A DNA stretch of 64,000 bases, from positions 56,238 to 120,237 of the forward strand of contig NZ_BBCJ01000015.1 in assembly GCF_001311985.1 (NCBI RefSeq), written 5' to 3'. Below, in pieces: positions 40,156 to 49,433 of this stretch; positions within the stretch are counted from its first letter, which is position 1; each line of letters starts with the position of its first letter. The translations under genes and the position numbers were made by a program. The DNA is from Geotalea toluenoxydans JCM 15764 (GTDB lineage Bacteria; Desulfobacterota; Desulfuromonadia; Geobacterales; Geobacteraceae). The notes under the pieces were generated by a model. That model was not told the origin of the DNA. It made no database searches and was given only the letters and a program-made list of their open reading frames with translations.

Positions 40156-40323
40156 GGCAGTCGCGACATCGTCCGTTCGCTCTGTCGCCACAGCTGCGGA
40201 CCTTGCGGTGCCGCCCATATAATGGGGCAGAACGCCAGAAGTGGCGGATCACCTCCGTTCAACATGCGGCGGGTGTCCGCTCGCCGCTGTGGCTCGTCAC
40301 TCACTCCCGATGCCACGACTGCT
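40156..40323. repeat. Intergenic inverted-repeat element, copy A
   Basis: About 168 bp. The left arm begins GGCAGTCGCGACATCG and includes CACAGCTGCGGACCTTGCGG. The right arm, read in reverse complement, begins GGCAGTCGTGGCATCG and includes CCACAGCGGCGAGCGGAC. The two arms are imperfect inverted repeats of about 55 bp around a variable centre. Related copies lie at 57751-57920 and 63259-63430, all between genes. No transposase is inside. Confidence 0.7.
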
Positions 40324-40475
40324 TCCCAGGAAATGCCTGAAAGCTTTATATACATCTATGGCGATCTTGGTATCCGGCACAGTAACCGCTTGTAAATCCT
40401 TATCTTCTTGACGAATACATGGTATAACTATGTTCTGCGACGATCGACGCGAACACAGAGAAGGAGAAATGATTT

Positions 40476-42515
40476 ATGCGGGTCAGTGAAATCATGCTGG
40501 CAACAAGGGTGCAGATTCGCCCCGGCGATACCATACGCAGAGCTGTGGAGCTGCTCCAGGCATCCCGGCTGAACGGGGTACCGGTGGTCGACGACCAGGG
40601 GAAGCTGATCGGCTATTTCTCCAAATCCCATCTCTACGATTGCCTCTTGCAGAGCGTCGATATCGATTCCACCATTGAAAAACACTATATACGGGAGGTG
40701 GTAAGCGCCTGCGAGGACACCACCTATGACAGTCTTGAGGCGCTCTCCCAATGGCTGCAATCATGCCGGGTGGGGCAGACCATCGTCGTCAACCGGGACA
40801 ACGAGCCGATCGGCGTCGCGACCCAGGCGGGGACCGTCCTGGAGCTGCTGGATCGGACCGACTATCTTTTCCGGGAGCTGTCCGGGGTCATCGAGAACGT
40901 GCCGGCCGGCATCCTGGCCACCAGCGACACGGGCATGGTTACCATGGCTAACCAGTACGCCAAGAATATCCTCGGGGGGGTGCAGACCGGGCGCTACATC
41001 GGTGACTACCTGCAAGAGCTGGAAAGGGATTTTTCGCCCGTCACCAGCGGCAACTGGATGCTTCCCCGCAAGATCGAGCACAACGCCCTGAAACTCATTG
41101 CCACCGCCGTCCCCATATACCAGCATACGAAGAACAAGGGGATCATCTTCGTCGTTCAGGATATGACCGATGTGGAGGGGGTGGCCCATGAGCTGGAGAC
41201 GGTCAAGGAGCTGAAAGTGACCCTGGAGACGGTCCTTGAGGTCGCCTACGAAGGGGTGGCGGTCCTGGATGAGGCGGGGATGATCACCTTGGTCAATGCC
41301 CGCTTCTGCAACAAGATCGGCAAGGCGAAAGACAATATTATCGGAGAGAATATCAACAGGTTCATTCCCCTGTCCGACAACCAGATGCCGCTCAGTGTGC
41401 TGGAAATAAATGCCAAGCCCTGTGTGGTGTCCACCCTGCCGATTACAAAGGAGGGTAACACCAAGGGTGTCGTGGTCAAGATATATGAGGATCTTGATAA
41501 TCTGGCCGATATCGTCCAGCAGATCAACCGGATCAACATGCAGCTCAACTATTACAAGGACGAGCTCTACAAGGTGAACGGCACCAGCTACACCGTGGGG
41601 AGCATCGTCTGCCGGGACGAACGCATTGCCACCCTGAAATCCCAGGTGCTGCAGGTGGGCAGGAGCAATTCCACCGTGCTCATCACCGGCGAAAGCGGCA
41701 CCGGCAAGGAGCTCTTTGCCCATTCCATCCACAATGCCTCCAACCGCCGCAAGGAACCCTTCATCAAGGTCAACTGCTCAGCCATCCCCGCCGAGCTTGC
41801 CGAAGCGGAGCTATTCGGTTACGAGGACGGGGCCTTCACCGGTGCCCGCCGGCAGGGGAAGCCGGGGAAGTTCGAGCTGGCCGACGGGGGGACGATCTTC
41901 CTGGACGAAATCGGCGACATGCCCCAGGCCCTGCAAAGCAAGCTTTTGCGGGTTATCCAGGACAAGGAGATCGAGCGGGTCGGCGGCGTCAAGGGCCGCA
42001 AGGTGGATGTGCGTATCATCGCTGCCACCAACCGGGACCTGAAGCGGATGGTGGCGGAAGGGATATTCCGGGAGGACCTCTATTTCCGCATCAACGTCGT
42101 CGAGCTGAAGATTCCCCCCCTGCGGGAGCGGCGCAGCGACATCCCGCTCCTTGCCGATACCTTTATCAGAAAATACAACAAGTTCCTGACCCGGCGCGTG
42201 GAGGGAATCGCCGAGGACGCCCTGGAGGCGCTGACCGGCTACGGTTGGCCCGGCAATATCAGAGAGCTGGAAAACATTATCGAACGGATGTTGAATTATC
42301 GGGAAAGCGGTCTGATCGAACTGCAGGACCTTCCCGAAGAGATCGTTGGCCGCCCAGGCGGCATGACGGCAAAGGCTACCCAGACCTTGGCAATCATGGA
42401 AATGGAGACGATCCAGGCCGCCCTGGCGGAGGCCGGAGGTAACAAGTCCAAAGCGGCGCGGCTCTTGGGTATCAGTCGCTCCAAGCTCTACGAAAAGCTC
42501 GGCAACGGCCAGTAG
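40476..42515 (+). CDS. CBS-PAS sigma-54 activator (Fis-type HTH)
   Basis: A 679-residue enhancer-binding protein. The N-terminus has a CBS pair ([39 protein letters not shown]). Two PAS-like segments follow ([20 protein letters not shown] and [20 protein letters not shown]). The AAA+ domain has [25 protein letters not shown] and [14 protein letters not shown]. The C-terminus is a Fis HTH ([20 protein letters not shown]). The architecture recalls PrdR-like regulators. The next gene, a molybdopterin oxidoreductase, has a perfect-looking sigma-54 promoter and an upstream palindrome, so it is the obvious target. Signals could be adenine nucleotides (CBS) and redox or small ligands (PAS). Confidence 0.9.
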   Translation: MRVSEIMLATRVQIRPGDTIRRAVELLQASRLNGVPVVDDQGKLIGYFSKSHLYDCLLQSVDIDSTIEKHYIREVVSACEDTTYDSLEALSQWLQSCRVGQTIVVNRDNEPIGVATQAGTVLELLDRTDYLFRELSGVIENVPAGILATSDTGMVTMANQYAKNILGGVQTGRYIGDYLQELERDFSPVTSGNWMLPRKIEHNALKLIATAVPIYQHTKNKGIIFVVQDMTDVEGVAHELETVKELKVTLETVLEVAYEGVAVLDEAGMITLVNARFCNKIGKAKDNIIGENINRFIPLSDNQMPLSVLEINAKPCVVSTLPITKEGNTKGVVVKIYEDLDNLADIVQQINRINMQLNYYKDELYKVNGTSYTVGSIVCRDERIATLKSQVLQVGRSNSTVLITGESGTGKELFAHSIHNASNRRKEPFIKVNCSAIPAELAEAELFGYEDGAFTGARRQGKPGKFELADGGTIFLDEIGDMPQALQSKLLRVIQDKEIERVGGVKGRKVDVRIIAATNRDLKRMVAEGIFREDLYFRINVVELKIPPLRERRSDIPLLADTFIRKYNKFLTRRVEGIAEDALEALTGYGWPGNIRELENIIERMLNYRESGLIELQDLPEEIVGRPGGMTAKATQTLAIMEMETIQAALAEAGGNKSKAARLLGISRSKLYEKLGNGQ

Positions 42516-42528
42516 TTGTCCAACTGTC

Positions 42529-42566
42529 TTGTCCGGAAAACAGACAGGTGTCCGGATTCCGGACAA
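42529..42566 (+). promoter_or_regulatory. Candidate activator-binding palindromes upstream of the molybdopterin oxidoreductase
   Basis: TTGTCCGGAA (42529-42538) and the palindrome TGTCCGGATTCCGGACA (42549-42565) give three TGTCCGGA half-sites, about 120-155 bp upstream of the -24 element. They could also fold as a hairpin after the activator gene, but no T-run follows. Confidence 0.6.
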
Positions 42567-42684
42567 TTGCCAAGACAAAGAACGCACCATCGTTTGATCC
42601 TGCCCCCATGTCTTCCCCGAAAACCACCGCAAATTCAACTAACTTTGCCGTGTCTTTACCTTTTGGTTAAATAAAACATCATTT

Positions 42685-42698
42685 GGCATAACCGTTGC
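42685..42698 (+). promoter_or_regulatory. sigma-54 (-24/-12) promoter of the molybdopterin oxidoreductase gene
   Basis: TTGGCATAACCGTTGCTC matches the consensus nearly perfectly, with GG-N10-GC at 42685-42698. Predicted start near 42710, about 60 nt before the gene. Confidence 0.88.
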
Positions 42699-42770
42699 TC
42701 TTACTCCGGTAAGCATCACCTCAAGCTGAACCCCTTGCCGATGCCGACACTATCCAGAGAAGGAGCACCT

Positions 42771-44831
42771 ATGACTTCATCAAAGCAGGTATTAACCGAC
42801 TGTACACTCTGTTATCACAGCTGCGGCACCACCGTTACCATTGAAGACGGCAAGGCGGTAAAGGTAGAAGGGCTGCCAGGGCACCCGATCAACTCCGACC
42901 AGCTCTGCCCCAAGGGTGAGGCGGCGCTGACTCATGTCTATTCCCCCAACCGCATCAAGACCCCTCTGAAAAAGGTGGATGGGCAGTTCGTGGAAATATC
43001 ATGGGACCAGGCACTGGACGAGATCTCCGCCAAGCTGCTCAAGCTGAAAGAGGAGTTCGGCCCCAGCGTCCTTGGCGTGTTCAGCGGTTCCATCGGCGTC
43101 GAAAACCTGGAGATGGCCCAGCTCACCCAGCGCTTCAAGGCTGCTTTCGGCTCCCCCAATTTCTTCTCCGTGGAAAGCATCTGCTACCGCATGCGCATCC
43201 GTACCCGGCAGATCACCTTCGGCAAGTATCCCACTGAAGAGCTGGATTCCAAGCTCTATATCCTCTGGGGACATAACCCCGATGCCAGCGACTTCCCGCT
43301 GAAGCTGGCCCTGGAGCGGAATCTTGCCAAGGGTTCAAAACTGGTGGTCATCGACCCCCGGCGAACGCCACTGGCGGATCAGGCGGACATGTACCTGAAG
43401 ATCCGTCCCGGCACCGATGGCGCCATGGCCATGGCCATGCTCCATGTGATCGTCAAGGAAGACCTGGTCGACCATGAGTTTGTCGACAAATTCACCATCG
43501 GCTTCGACAAGCTGGTACCCCATGTGGAGCCCTTTACCCCGGAATGGGCAGAGGAGATCACCTGGGTTCCAGCAGACAAAATACGAGAGCTGGCGCGGCT
43601 TTTCGCCACCACCAAGGGGGCTTCCATCTTCCAGGGGACCTGCACCCAGGACCAGACCGCCGGCGGCACCCAGAACAGCCGCGCCTTTTCCGTGCTACAG
43701 ATCATCACCGGCAATATCAACGTCCCCGGCGGCTGGGTGATCAGCCCCCGCCCCCACTTCGGCAATGTGGGGCTCAACGTGGAGGGGGACCCCCTGGGTA
43801 TGGACGAGTACCCGCTCTTCATCGAGGTCTGGGGGAGAAAGAGCCCCTACGGCGTCATCACCATGGTGCCGGAGGCGATCCCGGACAAGCTGAAGGCTTT
43901 CTATGTGGTCGGCGGTAACCCGTTGGTTTCCATGGCCGATTCCAATGCCTTCCGCGAGGCCTTCCGCCGCCTGGATCTCCTGGTGGTCCATGACATGTTC
44001 ATGACCGAGACTGCCCAGGAAGCCCACTATGTGCTGCCTGCTTGTTCACACCTGGAAAAGTGGGGTCTGGCCTATACTTACAACGTTTGCCACTGTCTGC
44101 CCTATCTGATGCTGCGCAAGAAGTGCATCGAACCCATCGGCGAAAGCTGGTCGGAATGGAAGGTCTTCACCGAGTTGGCCAAGAGGCTCGGCATCGGCGA
44201 CAAGTTCCCCTGGCAGAGTGAAGAAGAACTGATCCAGTTCGAACTGGGACCGACCGGCATTACCTTCGAGCAGATGCTCAACGACCAGCCGGAAGGGCTT
44301 TACTACGGCGAGAAAAAGTACGTGGTAAAGGACGGGATATTTGCCACCCCCTCAGGCAAGATCGAGATCTACAGCGATGCCCTGGCCCAGGTGGGAGCCA
44401 ACCCACTGCCGGAGTACATCGAGCCTGAGCGCAGCCCCAAGAACAGCGATGCCAAGTACCTGAAAAAATATCCGTTGATCCTTTCCACCGGCCACCGCAA
44501 CTACTACTACGTGCACAGCCAATTCCGCAGCATAGACGAGCTCAAGGCTGAGGCTCCTCACCCCGTAGCCGAAATGGGGTTGAAGACCGGCTCCACCTAC
44601 GGTCTGGCCAGCGGCGACGATATCCTCATCGAGACCAACCGCGGCTCTATCAAGATGAAGGTGGCCCTGGACGAGCGGGTGGCGGAAGGCTGCATCTTTG
44701 TTCCCCATGGCTGGTCGGGGGAGGCCAATGCCAATCTGCTCACCGACACCGATTGCCGGGAAAAGATCCTCGGTTATCCCGACGTCAAGTCGCTGATGTG
44801 TTCGGTGCGCAAGCTTTCAGCTGCAGCCTGA
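42771..44831 (+). CDS. Molybdopterin (Mo/W-bis-MGD) oxidoreductase, acetylene hydratase/formate dehydrogenase-like superfamily
   Basis: The start is at ATG 42771 behind AGAAGGAGC (686 residues). A [4Fe-4S] motif is at the N-terminus: CTLCYHSCG, then QLCPKGEA. SVESICYRMRI offers a Cys as possible metal ligand. The bis-MGD fold shows LYILWGHNPDAS, LVVIDPRRTPLADQADMYL, GGWVISPRP, and a C-terminal molydopterin-dinucleotide domain (LILSTGHRNYYYVHSQF, FVPHGWSGEAN). No twin-arginine signal is visible, so it should be cytoplasmic. Members include formate dehydrogenases, benzylic hydroxylases and acetylene hydratase, and the substrate cannot be chosen by eye. It is under sigma-54 control and followed by mobA, which attaches the nucleotide to its cofactor. 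Confidence 0.85.
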   Translation: MTSSKQVLTDCTLCYHSCGTTVTIEDGKAVKVEGLPGHPINSDQLCPKGEAALTHVYSPNRIKTPLKKVDGQFVEISWDQALDEISAKLLKLKEEFGPSVLGVFSGSIGVENLEMAQLTQRFKAAFGSPNFFSVESICYRMRIRTRQITFGKYPTEELDSKLYILWGHNPDASDFPLKLALERNLAKGSKLVVIDPRRTPLADQADMYLKIRPGTDGAMAMAMLHVIVKEDLVDHEFVDKFTIGFDKLVPHVEPFTPEWAEEITWVPADKIRELARLFATTKGASIFQGTCTQDQTAGGTQNSRAFSVLQIITGNINVPGGWVISPRPHFGNVGLNVEGDPLGMDEYPLFIEVWGRKSPYGVITMVPEAIPDKLKAFYVVGGNPLVSMADSNAFREAFRRLDLLVVHDMFMTETAQEAHYVLPACSHLEKWGLAYTYNVCHCLPYLMLRKKCIEPIGESWSEWKVFTELAKRLGIGDKFPWQSEEELIQFELGPTGITFEQMLNDQPEGLYYGEKKYVVKDGIFATPSGKIEIYSDALAQVGANPLPEYIEPERSPKNSDAKYLKKYPLILSTGHRNYYYVHSQFRSIDELKAEAPHPVAEMGLKTGSTYGLASGDDILIETNRGSIKMKVALDERVAEGCIFVPHGWSGEANANLLTDTDCREKILGYPDVKSLMCSVRKLSAAA

Positions 44832-44857
44832 TCAGTATCTCCATTGGAGGAGGAGCC

Positions 44858-45547
44858 ATGCATGCCCACAGACATCACAAGATAAGTACAGCAGGCCGGC
44901 TTGCCCGAGGGAAGATTACGGGCATAACCGGGGTCATCCTGGCGGGAGGGAAGTCAAGCCGCATGGGCTACAACAACAAGGCGTTCCTCCTTCACCGTGG
45001 AGGGCGGATGATCGAAGGGATCTACCGCACCCTGGCCGGACTCTTCGAGGAGGTGATCGTCGTCACCAACACGCCGCAGGTGTATTCATTCCTCCCCTGC
45101 CGGAAGGTGCCTGATCTTTATCCCGGCAAAGGGGTACTGGCAGGCATTCATGGGGCACTCAGCCAATGCAGTGGCGACGCGGTCTTTACAGTTGCCTGTG
45201 ATATGCCCCATCTGAACCCGGAACTGATCCGGCACCTGGCCCGGCAGTACCGGGGTGTGGACCTGGTCATGCCCAAGAGCGCGGGCGGCTATGAACCCCT
45301 CCACGCCATTTATGGCAGAGGTTGCCTGCCGGCACTGGAAGAGCTCTTGCAGAAGGGGGAGCAGCGGGTTATCTCGCTGCTCCCCAAGGTCAGGGTGCGG
45401 GAGGTGGCGGCGGTGGAAGTGGCTCGGTTCGATCCCGAATTCTGCTCCTTCGCCAATATCAATACACCGGAGGATTATTACCGGTTGCGTCATGGTGAAA
45501 AGGACCCTTTGGGCCAGGGAAATAAGATGTTTTTGCAGTCGTCGTAA
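44858..45547 (+). CDS. mobA: Molybdenum cofactor guanylyltransferase
   Basis: The start at ATG 44858 follows GGAGGAGGAG and gives 229 residues. The nucleotidyltransferase motif GVILAGGKSSRMGYNNKAFL and the metal-binding Asp in FTVACDMPHL identify MobA, which adds GMP from GTP to molybdopterin to form MGD. About 22 extra residues precede the core motif. It sits 26 bp after the molybdopterin oxidoreductase gene, so it is probably co-expressed to charge that enzyme's cofactor. Confidence 0.92.
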   Translation: MHAHRHHKISTAGRLARGKITGITGVILAGGKSSRMGYNNKAFLLHRGGRMIEGIYRTLAGLFEEVIVVTNTPQVYSFLPCRKVPDLYPGKGVLAGIHGALSQCSGDAVFTVACDMPHLNPELIRHLARQYRGVDLVMPKSAGGYEPLHAIYGRGCLPALEELLQKGEQRVISLLPKVRVREVAAVEVARFDPEFCSFANINTPEDYYRLRHGEKDPLGQGNKMFLQSS

Positions 45548-45596
45548 CGGCCTTGATTTAGGGTAAGGCTGGCCACTACCATCTACAGGGGGGAGT

Positions 45597-47225
45597 ATGC
45601 AGCTCAAGAATGTGAAAATCGGGAAAAGGCTGGCCTGTGGCTATGCCATATTTACCATCATCATATTGGTAATCTGCACGATCAGTTATATGAATATGCA
45701 GCACGTTGGTGCCATGGCGAACGAAATTACCAATATCAATTTCAGAAAGGCGATGTTGGCAAAATCCATACTGACCGACGTAATGGCGCTGAATAAAGAA
45801 CAGACGCTTGCCATAGCCGAGAAGAATCCATCCCGCATGGCAAAAGTTGGGGAACAGAGAAAGCACTATCTGGTCGCCCTGGGAAAGCTTGAAAAACTGG
45901 AAACGGAGAAGGAGGGAAAAGCCCTTATAGCCAAGCTGAAGGCGGCTACAGTAATGGGCAAAGGCGGCAGCGGGAGGGTGGCCAAGGCAATTGAAGAGAA
46001 CCGGTTCGATGAGGCGCTGGAGGTCTATAAAGGCCCTGTTACTCAGGCCACAATAAAAGTGGTGGAGGCGATCGAGGGGCTCATCACCTATCACGAAGCC
46101 GGTGTGCAGGCCAAATATGACGATATCCTGCATAACAACAGAAATATGAGCTTCATGTTCATCGTCATCGGCGCAGTCTCAATTGTCCTCTGCATACTCA
46201 TAGCCCTGATCCTCACCAGGAGTATTACCATCTCCATCAAGAGGAATATCGATATCGCCCAGACTCTGGCAGAGGGGGATTTGACCGTTCAGGTGGAAGT
46301 AGACCGGAAGGATGAATTCGGCGAGGAGCTGACCGCTTTCCGGATAATGGTGGATAAATGGAAAAAGCTGCTTTCGGAAGTAAAGAATTCGGCGGCCAGT
46401 GTGGCCTCAGCCAGCCACAATCTGAGCGCCAGTGCCGAACAGATGTCCAGAGGCGCATCTGACCAGGTGGAAAAGACCATCCAGGTATCTACCGCCTCGG
46501 AGGAGATGTCCCAGGCTTCGCTGGATATAGCGAAAAACACCAACAACATTGCCGAATCGGCAAAGGCCATGGTGGCAACGGCGGAGAAAGGCAGTGCCAT
46601 TGTCAATAAATCGGTGGTGGAAGTGAAAGAAATTGCCAAGACCGTACAGAGATCTGCCGATCTGTTGAAAGAGCTGGGCTCCCAGTCGGAAAAAATCGGG
46701 GAGATAATCAATGTCATCAACGACATCGCCGATCAGACCAACCTGCTGGCACTCAATGCCGCCATTGAGGCTGCCCGGGCGGGCGAGGCGGGCAGAGGTT
46801 TTGCCGTGGTGGCCGATGAGGTGAAAAAGCTGGCCGAGAGAACCGGTCACGCCACCAATGAGATCAGCGACATGATCACCTCAATAAAATCTGGGGTTGA
46901 CAGAGCGGTCGAATCCATGGGCGAGGCCAGTGAAAAGGTGCAAACGGGGGTGGGGCTTTCCAACGAGGCAGGATCGGCTCTGAGCGATATTGTGGGGAGC
47001 TCCTCCGAGCTCCAACTCATGGTTCAGCAAATTGCCGCAGCCATAGAAGAGATGAACTCCACCACCGATGAGATCTCAAGAAATATGGAACAGGTAGCCT
47101 CAGTGACCAAGGAATCGTCCACTTCGGCGGAACAGGTCACCCAATCGGCTGTGGAGCTGAATAGCCTTTCCTTAAAGCTGGAAAGTTTCGTCAAGGAATT
47201 CAAACTGGAAATTGCAGCAACGTAA
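45597..47225 (+). CDS. Methyl-accepting chemotaxis protein
   Basis: A 542-residue chemoreceptor. The first membrane segment is near residues 12-34 ([17 protein letters not shown]). A four-helix-bundle periplasmic sensor follows up to a second membrane segment near 182-203 ([19 protein letters not shown]). A HAMP domain and a long signalling coil come next. The hairpin tip reads [20 protein letters not shown] and [16 protein letters not shown], fully conserved. It starts behind GGGGGG-AG at 45597 and ends in a strong terminator. It is close to the sigma-54-driven oxidoreductase, but no chemotaxis kinase genes are present. The ligand is unknown. Confidence 0.93.
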   Translation: MQLKNVKIGKRLACGYAIFTIIILVICTISYMNMQHVGAMANEITNINFRKAMLAKSILTDVMALNKEQTLAIAEKNPSRMAKVGEQRKHYLVALGKLEKLETEKEGKALIAKLKAATVMGKGGSGRVAKAIEENRFDEALEVYKGPVTQATIKVVEAIEGLITYHEAGVQAKYDDILHNNRNMSFMFIVIGAVSIVLCILIALILTRSITISIKRNIDIAQTLAEGDLTVQVEVDRKDEFGEELTAFRIMVDKWKKLLSEVKNSAASVASASHNLSASAEQMSRGASDQVEKTIQVSTASEEMSQASLDIAKNTNNIAESAKAMVATAEKGSAIVNKSVVEVKEIAKTVQRSADLLKELGSQSEKIGEIINVINDIADQTNLLALNAAIEAARAGEAGRGFAVVADEVKKLAERTGHATNEISDMITSIKSGVDRAVESMGEASEKVQTGVGLSNEAGSALSDIVGSSSELQLMVQQIAAAIEEMNSTTDEISRNMEQVASVTKESSTSAEQVTQSAVELNSLSLKLESFVKEFKLEIAAT

Positions 47226-47256
47226 GTGAACAAGAGTAGTAAAGAGCAACAGGATC

Positions 47257-47294
47257 GGGGCAGGAACTGAAGGTAAATTCCTGCCCCTGTTTTT
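47257..47294 (+). terminator. Rho-independent terminator after the chemoreceptor gene
   Basis: GGGGCAGGAA and TTCCTGCCCC form a perfect 10-bp stem, then TGTTTTTT. The rest of 47295-47521 shows no gene other than the toxin-antitoxin leader. Confidence 0.88.
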
Positions 47295-47521
47295 TGCGGA
47301 AAAGTTGTTAATGTTTCGCTGCTTTGGCGATGCCGTAACGGTGGTTTGCCGGTTCGCCGTTGGGTGCTAACAAACCAGCAACACCGTCCCTATTTTTTTC
47401 CTAACCTTGAAAATGGCATTTTACGCACGGCTGTTCTTGTACTTGTGTGCAAGTTTCGGCGTGACTAAGGTAACAGATTACGGTATACCAATAGAAACGC
47501 TATACTGTCGGAGGTGGCACG

Positions 47522-47710
47522 ATGAACATCACCAAAGCGAAACTGGAAACCTTTCTCGAAGACCTTCCAGAGCAGGTCGATACGGAAGAAGTTATGTATC
47601 GACTATACCTCCTTGAAAAAATTGAGGCTGGTGAGGCCGACATTGCTGAAGGTCGCGTGCTCTCTCATGAAGAGGCTGTACAGAGGCTAACGCGCAAATG
47701 GCGACAGTAA
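47522..47710 (+). CDS. Antitoxin of a ParE/RelE-type pair
   Basis: A 62-residue acidic protein (MNITKAKLETFLEDLPEQVD) behind CGGAGG. Its short helical C-terminus (VLSHEEAVQRLTRKW) resembles the prevent-host-death/YefM-like addiction antitoxins encoded just upstream of ParE toxins. It overlaps the toxin gene by 13 bp, the usual coupled layout. No clear DNA-binding motif can be named by eye. The assignment rests mainly on this layout. Confidence 0.72.
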   Translation: MNITKAKLETFLEDLPEQVDTEEVMYRLYLLEKIEAGEADIAEGRVLSHEEAVQRLTRKWRQ

Positions 47711-47994
47711 TCTGGTCTGAAAAATCGGTTTCAGACTTGGAAGAAATCTTCGATTACATCGCGATCGACTCTCCTTTTTATGCGCAGCATCAGGTCGAGA
47801 AAATCATAGCCTCTGTGGACCGCCTACATGCCTTTCCGACCTCGGGGCGACCTCTCCCTGAATTTCCCGCTTCTCATCTCCGTGAAGTCATCGTCGACCC
47901 TTACCGGGTCGTCTACCGCACCGCAGAATCAGGAATTTTCATCATCGCTGTTATCCATGGGAAAAGGCTCTTAAGGGAAGAGATATTGGCATAA
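47698..47994 (+). CDS. parE: ParE/RelE-family toxin
   Basis: A 98-residue protein with the ParE pattern: VIWSEKSVSDLEEIFDYIA at the N-terminus, LHAFPTSGRPLPEF in the middle, and REVIVDPYRVVYRTAESGIFI with VIHGKRLL at the end. ParE toxins block gyrase; RelE relatives cut mRNA at the ribosome. The catalytic type cannot be fixed from sequence. Its last 44 bp are the start of a 220-bp segment duplicated at 48902, which shows recent rearrangement here. Confidence 0.85.
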   Translation: MATVIWSEKSVSDLEEIFDYIAIDSPFYAQHQVEKIIASVDRLHAFPTSGRPLPEFPASHLREVIVDPYRVVYRTAESGIFIIAVIHGKRLLREEILA

Positions 47995-48171
47995 TCAATT
48001 CACACCCAACTGGTCCTTCCTTGTTTTCTTCTTTTGGGTCCAGGTTCCTGCAAATCACCTAATACAAAGCCTTGACCCGGAATCCCATTTGACCCAGATC
48101 CCACTACACGTGTGGTGTGATTCTTTAACCCTCCATTTTGACAACAAAAAATAAATCTGTCCCCTTTTCTT
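47951..48171 (+). repeat. Direct repeat, copy 1 (includes the 3' end of parE)
   Basis: About 220 bp starting TTATCCATGGGAAAAGGCTC and ending near AATCTGTCCCCTTTTC. It is nearly identical, with small indels, to 48902-49131. The gap 47995-48347 is otherwise non-coding. Confidence 0.8.
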
Positions 48172-48347
48172 GTTTTCTTCTTCTGCAAAGATAAAAGCGA
48201 AAAAATTCTTTACACTACCCACAAGTTTTTGCTGACGAGCCATTTTTAGGTTGTAATCCAGATTACGTTTTGATAAATATAAAGCCTATTAATTATGACG
48301 ATGCAATAACTCATGGTTGTCAGCTATACCATTAAAGGGAGGGTGCA

Positions 48348-48686
48348 ATGAAAAAAATAATGTTAGTAGTCTTTTTTGCCTTGATCGCGTCGGTGTCTGC
48401 GGCCTTCGCAACGACAACCGAAGAATCCGATATTGTCAAGACAGTGGGAGATCTCGGAACCCATTCTAATGGGAACATTGGCTATTTTGGCGTGGTAGAG
48501 GGATTTAAAACACCAACTACATACAATGTCGTTTATGTTGATTTGACAACAGAGGGTGGGAAAGCCGCCTACCAACTGCTGCTCAATGCAAAGATACATA
48601 ACCAGAAAATTCGCCGCATCATCTATGAGAATGATCCGACAAATCCAGATAATGTTTCAAAGTTGAAGCTTATTACACTGTGGTAG
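48348..48686 (+). CDS. Small secreted protein of unknown function
   Basis: A 112-residue protein behind AGGGAGGG, with a clear signal peptide (MKKIMLVVFFALIASVSAAF, cleavage likely after AFA). The mature part (about 90 residues) has a beta-rich look: NIGYFGVVEGF, YNVVYVDLTTEGGKAAYQLL and KIRRIIYENDPTN. I do not recognise the family with certainty. The pattern of a conserved V-Y-x-D-L-T start and an I-x-Y-x-N/D core is reminiscent of small periplasmic proteins related to the B subunit fold of subtilase cytotoxin, but this is only a loose resemblance. It lies between the two direct repeats and may have moved with them. Confidence 0.7.
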   Translation: MKKIMLVVFFALIASVSAAFATTTEESDIVKTVGDLGTHSNGNIGYFGVVEGFKTPTTYNVVYVDLTTEGGKAAYQLLLNAKIHNQKIRRIIYENDPTNPDNVSKLKLITLW

Positions 48687-48799
48687 AGGAATAGTTAGAT
48701 GCCAAGCTGACAGCCATGAGTTTAGTGTGAAGTAGAAACCCACGCACTAAGGGAGTGGTAATGTGGACTGGCTATGCCGGTCCTGAATAGGTATGGCTG

Positions 48800-48889
48800 A
48801 AGGGGAATTATTAGGGGTCGGGGAATTATTAGGGAATTATTAGGGGTCGCGTCTCCAAACCACAAATTTGGAATTTGGAGACGCGACCC
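48800..48889. repeat. Tandem 12-mers and a long perfect hairpin (REP-like)
   Basis: GGAATTATTAGG occurs about three times at 48797-48845. It is followed by a 16-bp perfect stem, GGGTCGCGTCTCCAAA (48844) pairing with TTTGGAGACGCGACCC (to 48889). It resembles REP elements mobilised by single-strand transposases. No transposase gene is present. Confidence 0.65.
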
Positions 48890-48901
48890 TTCTTCTTTCG
48901 A

Positions 48902-49131
48902 TTATCCATGGGAAAAGGCTCTTAAGGGAAGAGATGTTGGCATAATCAATTCACACCCAGCTGGACCTTTCTTGTTTTTCTTCTTTTGTTCCTAGGTCCA
49001 GGTTCCTGCAAATCACCAAATGCAAAGCCTTGACCTGGAATCCCATTTGACCCTGATCCCACTACACAAGTGTGCGGCGTGATTCATTAACCTCCATTTT
49101 GACAACAAAAAATGAATCTGACCCCTTTTCC
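48902..49131 (+). repeat. Direct repeat, copy 2 (orphan parE tail)
   Basis: A diverged copy of 47951-48171, beginning with the last codons of parE but without the rest of the gene. The two copies lie about 950 bp apart and flank the secreted-protein gene. The downstream stretch 49132-49433 is non-coding and rich in short repeats (TTTGCAATCCTGACCCC, ACACCATTGGTATG twice, AAATAAATCTGTCCCC again). Confidence 0.8.
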
Positions 49132-49433
49132 TTGCTCTATGTTCGCCCCATGGGACAACATTGCCTCAAGTTTGCAATCCTGACCCCATATCCCCCCCAA
49201 TTTTTAGGCAGAATACGGGGAGTGTCCCGAGTTTTCCCCGGTTGTAAGAGGATGGTGGCGTGGATCACGCTAATTGCATAATTGCAAGCTTGACACCATT
49301 GGTATGTGACACCATTGGTATGACCCCTTGCCTCAACTTTGCAAGTTTGCAATCCTGACCCCATACCTGACCCATACCTGACCAACGCTGAGATTGATAA
49401 CCGAAAATAAATCTGTCCCCTTTTCTGTCCATT

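Noticed and set aside
40078..40395. Open frames after ptb
   Set aside because: They lie inside a terminator and the inverted-repeat element; similar spurious frames occur in the other copies.
47407..47616. 69-residue open frame before the antitoxin
   Set aside because: It overlaps the antitoxin gene in another frame and lacks a ribosome site.
48797..48846. Tandem 12-mers as a small CRISPR array
   Set aside because: Units are too short and adjacent, there are no spacers and no cas genes nearby.
49072..49385. Two open frames in the repeat-rich stretch
   Set aside because: The stretch is built of short repeats; codon use and start sites are poor on both strands.
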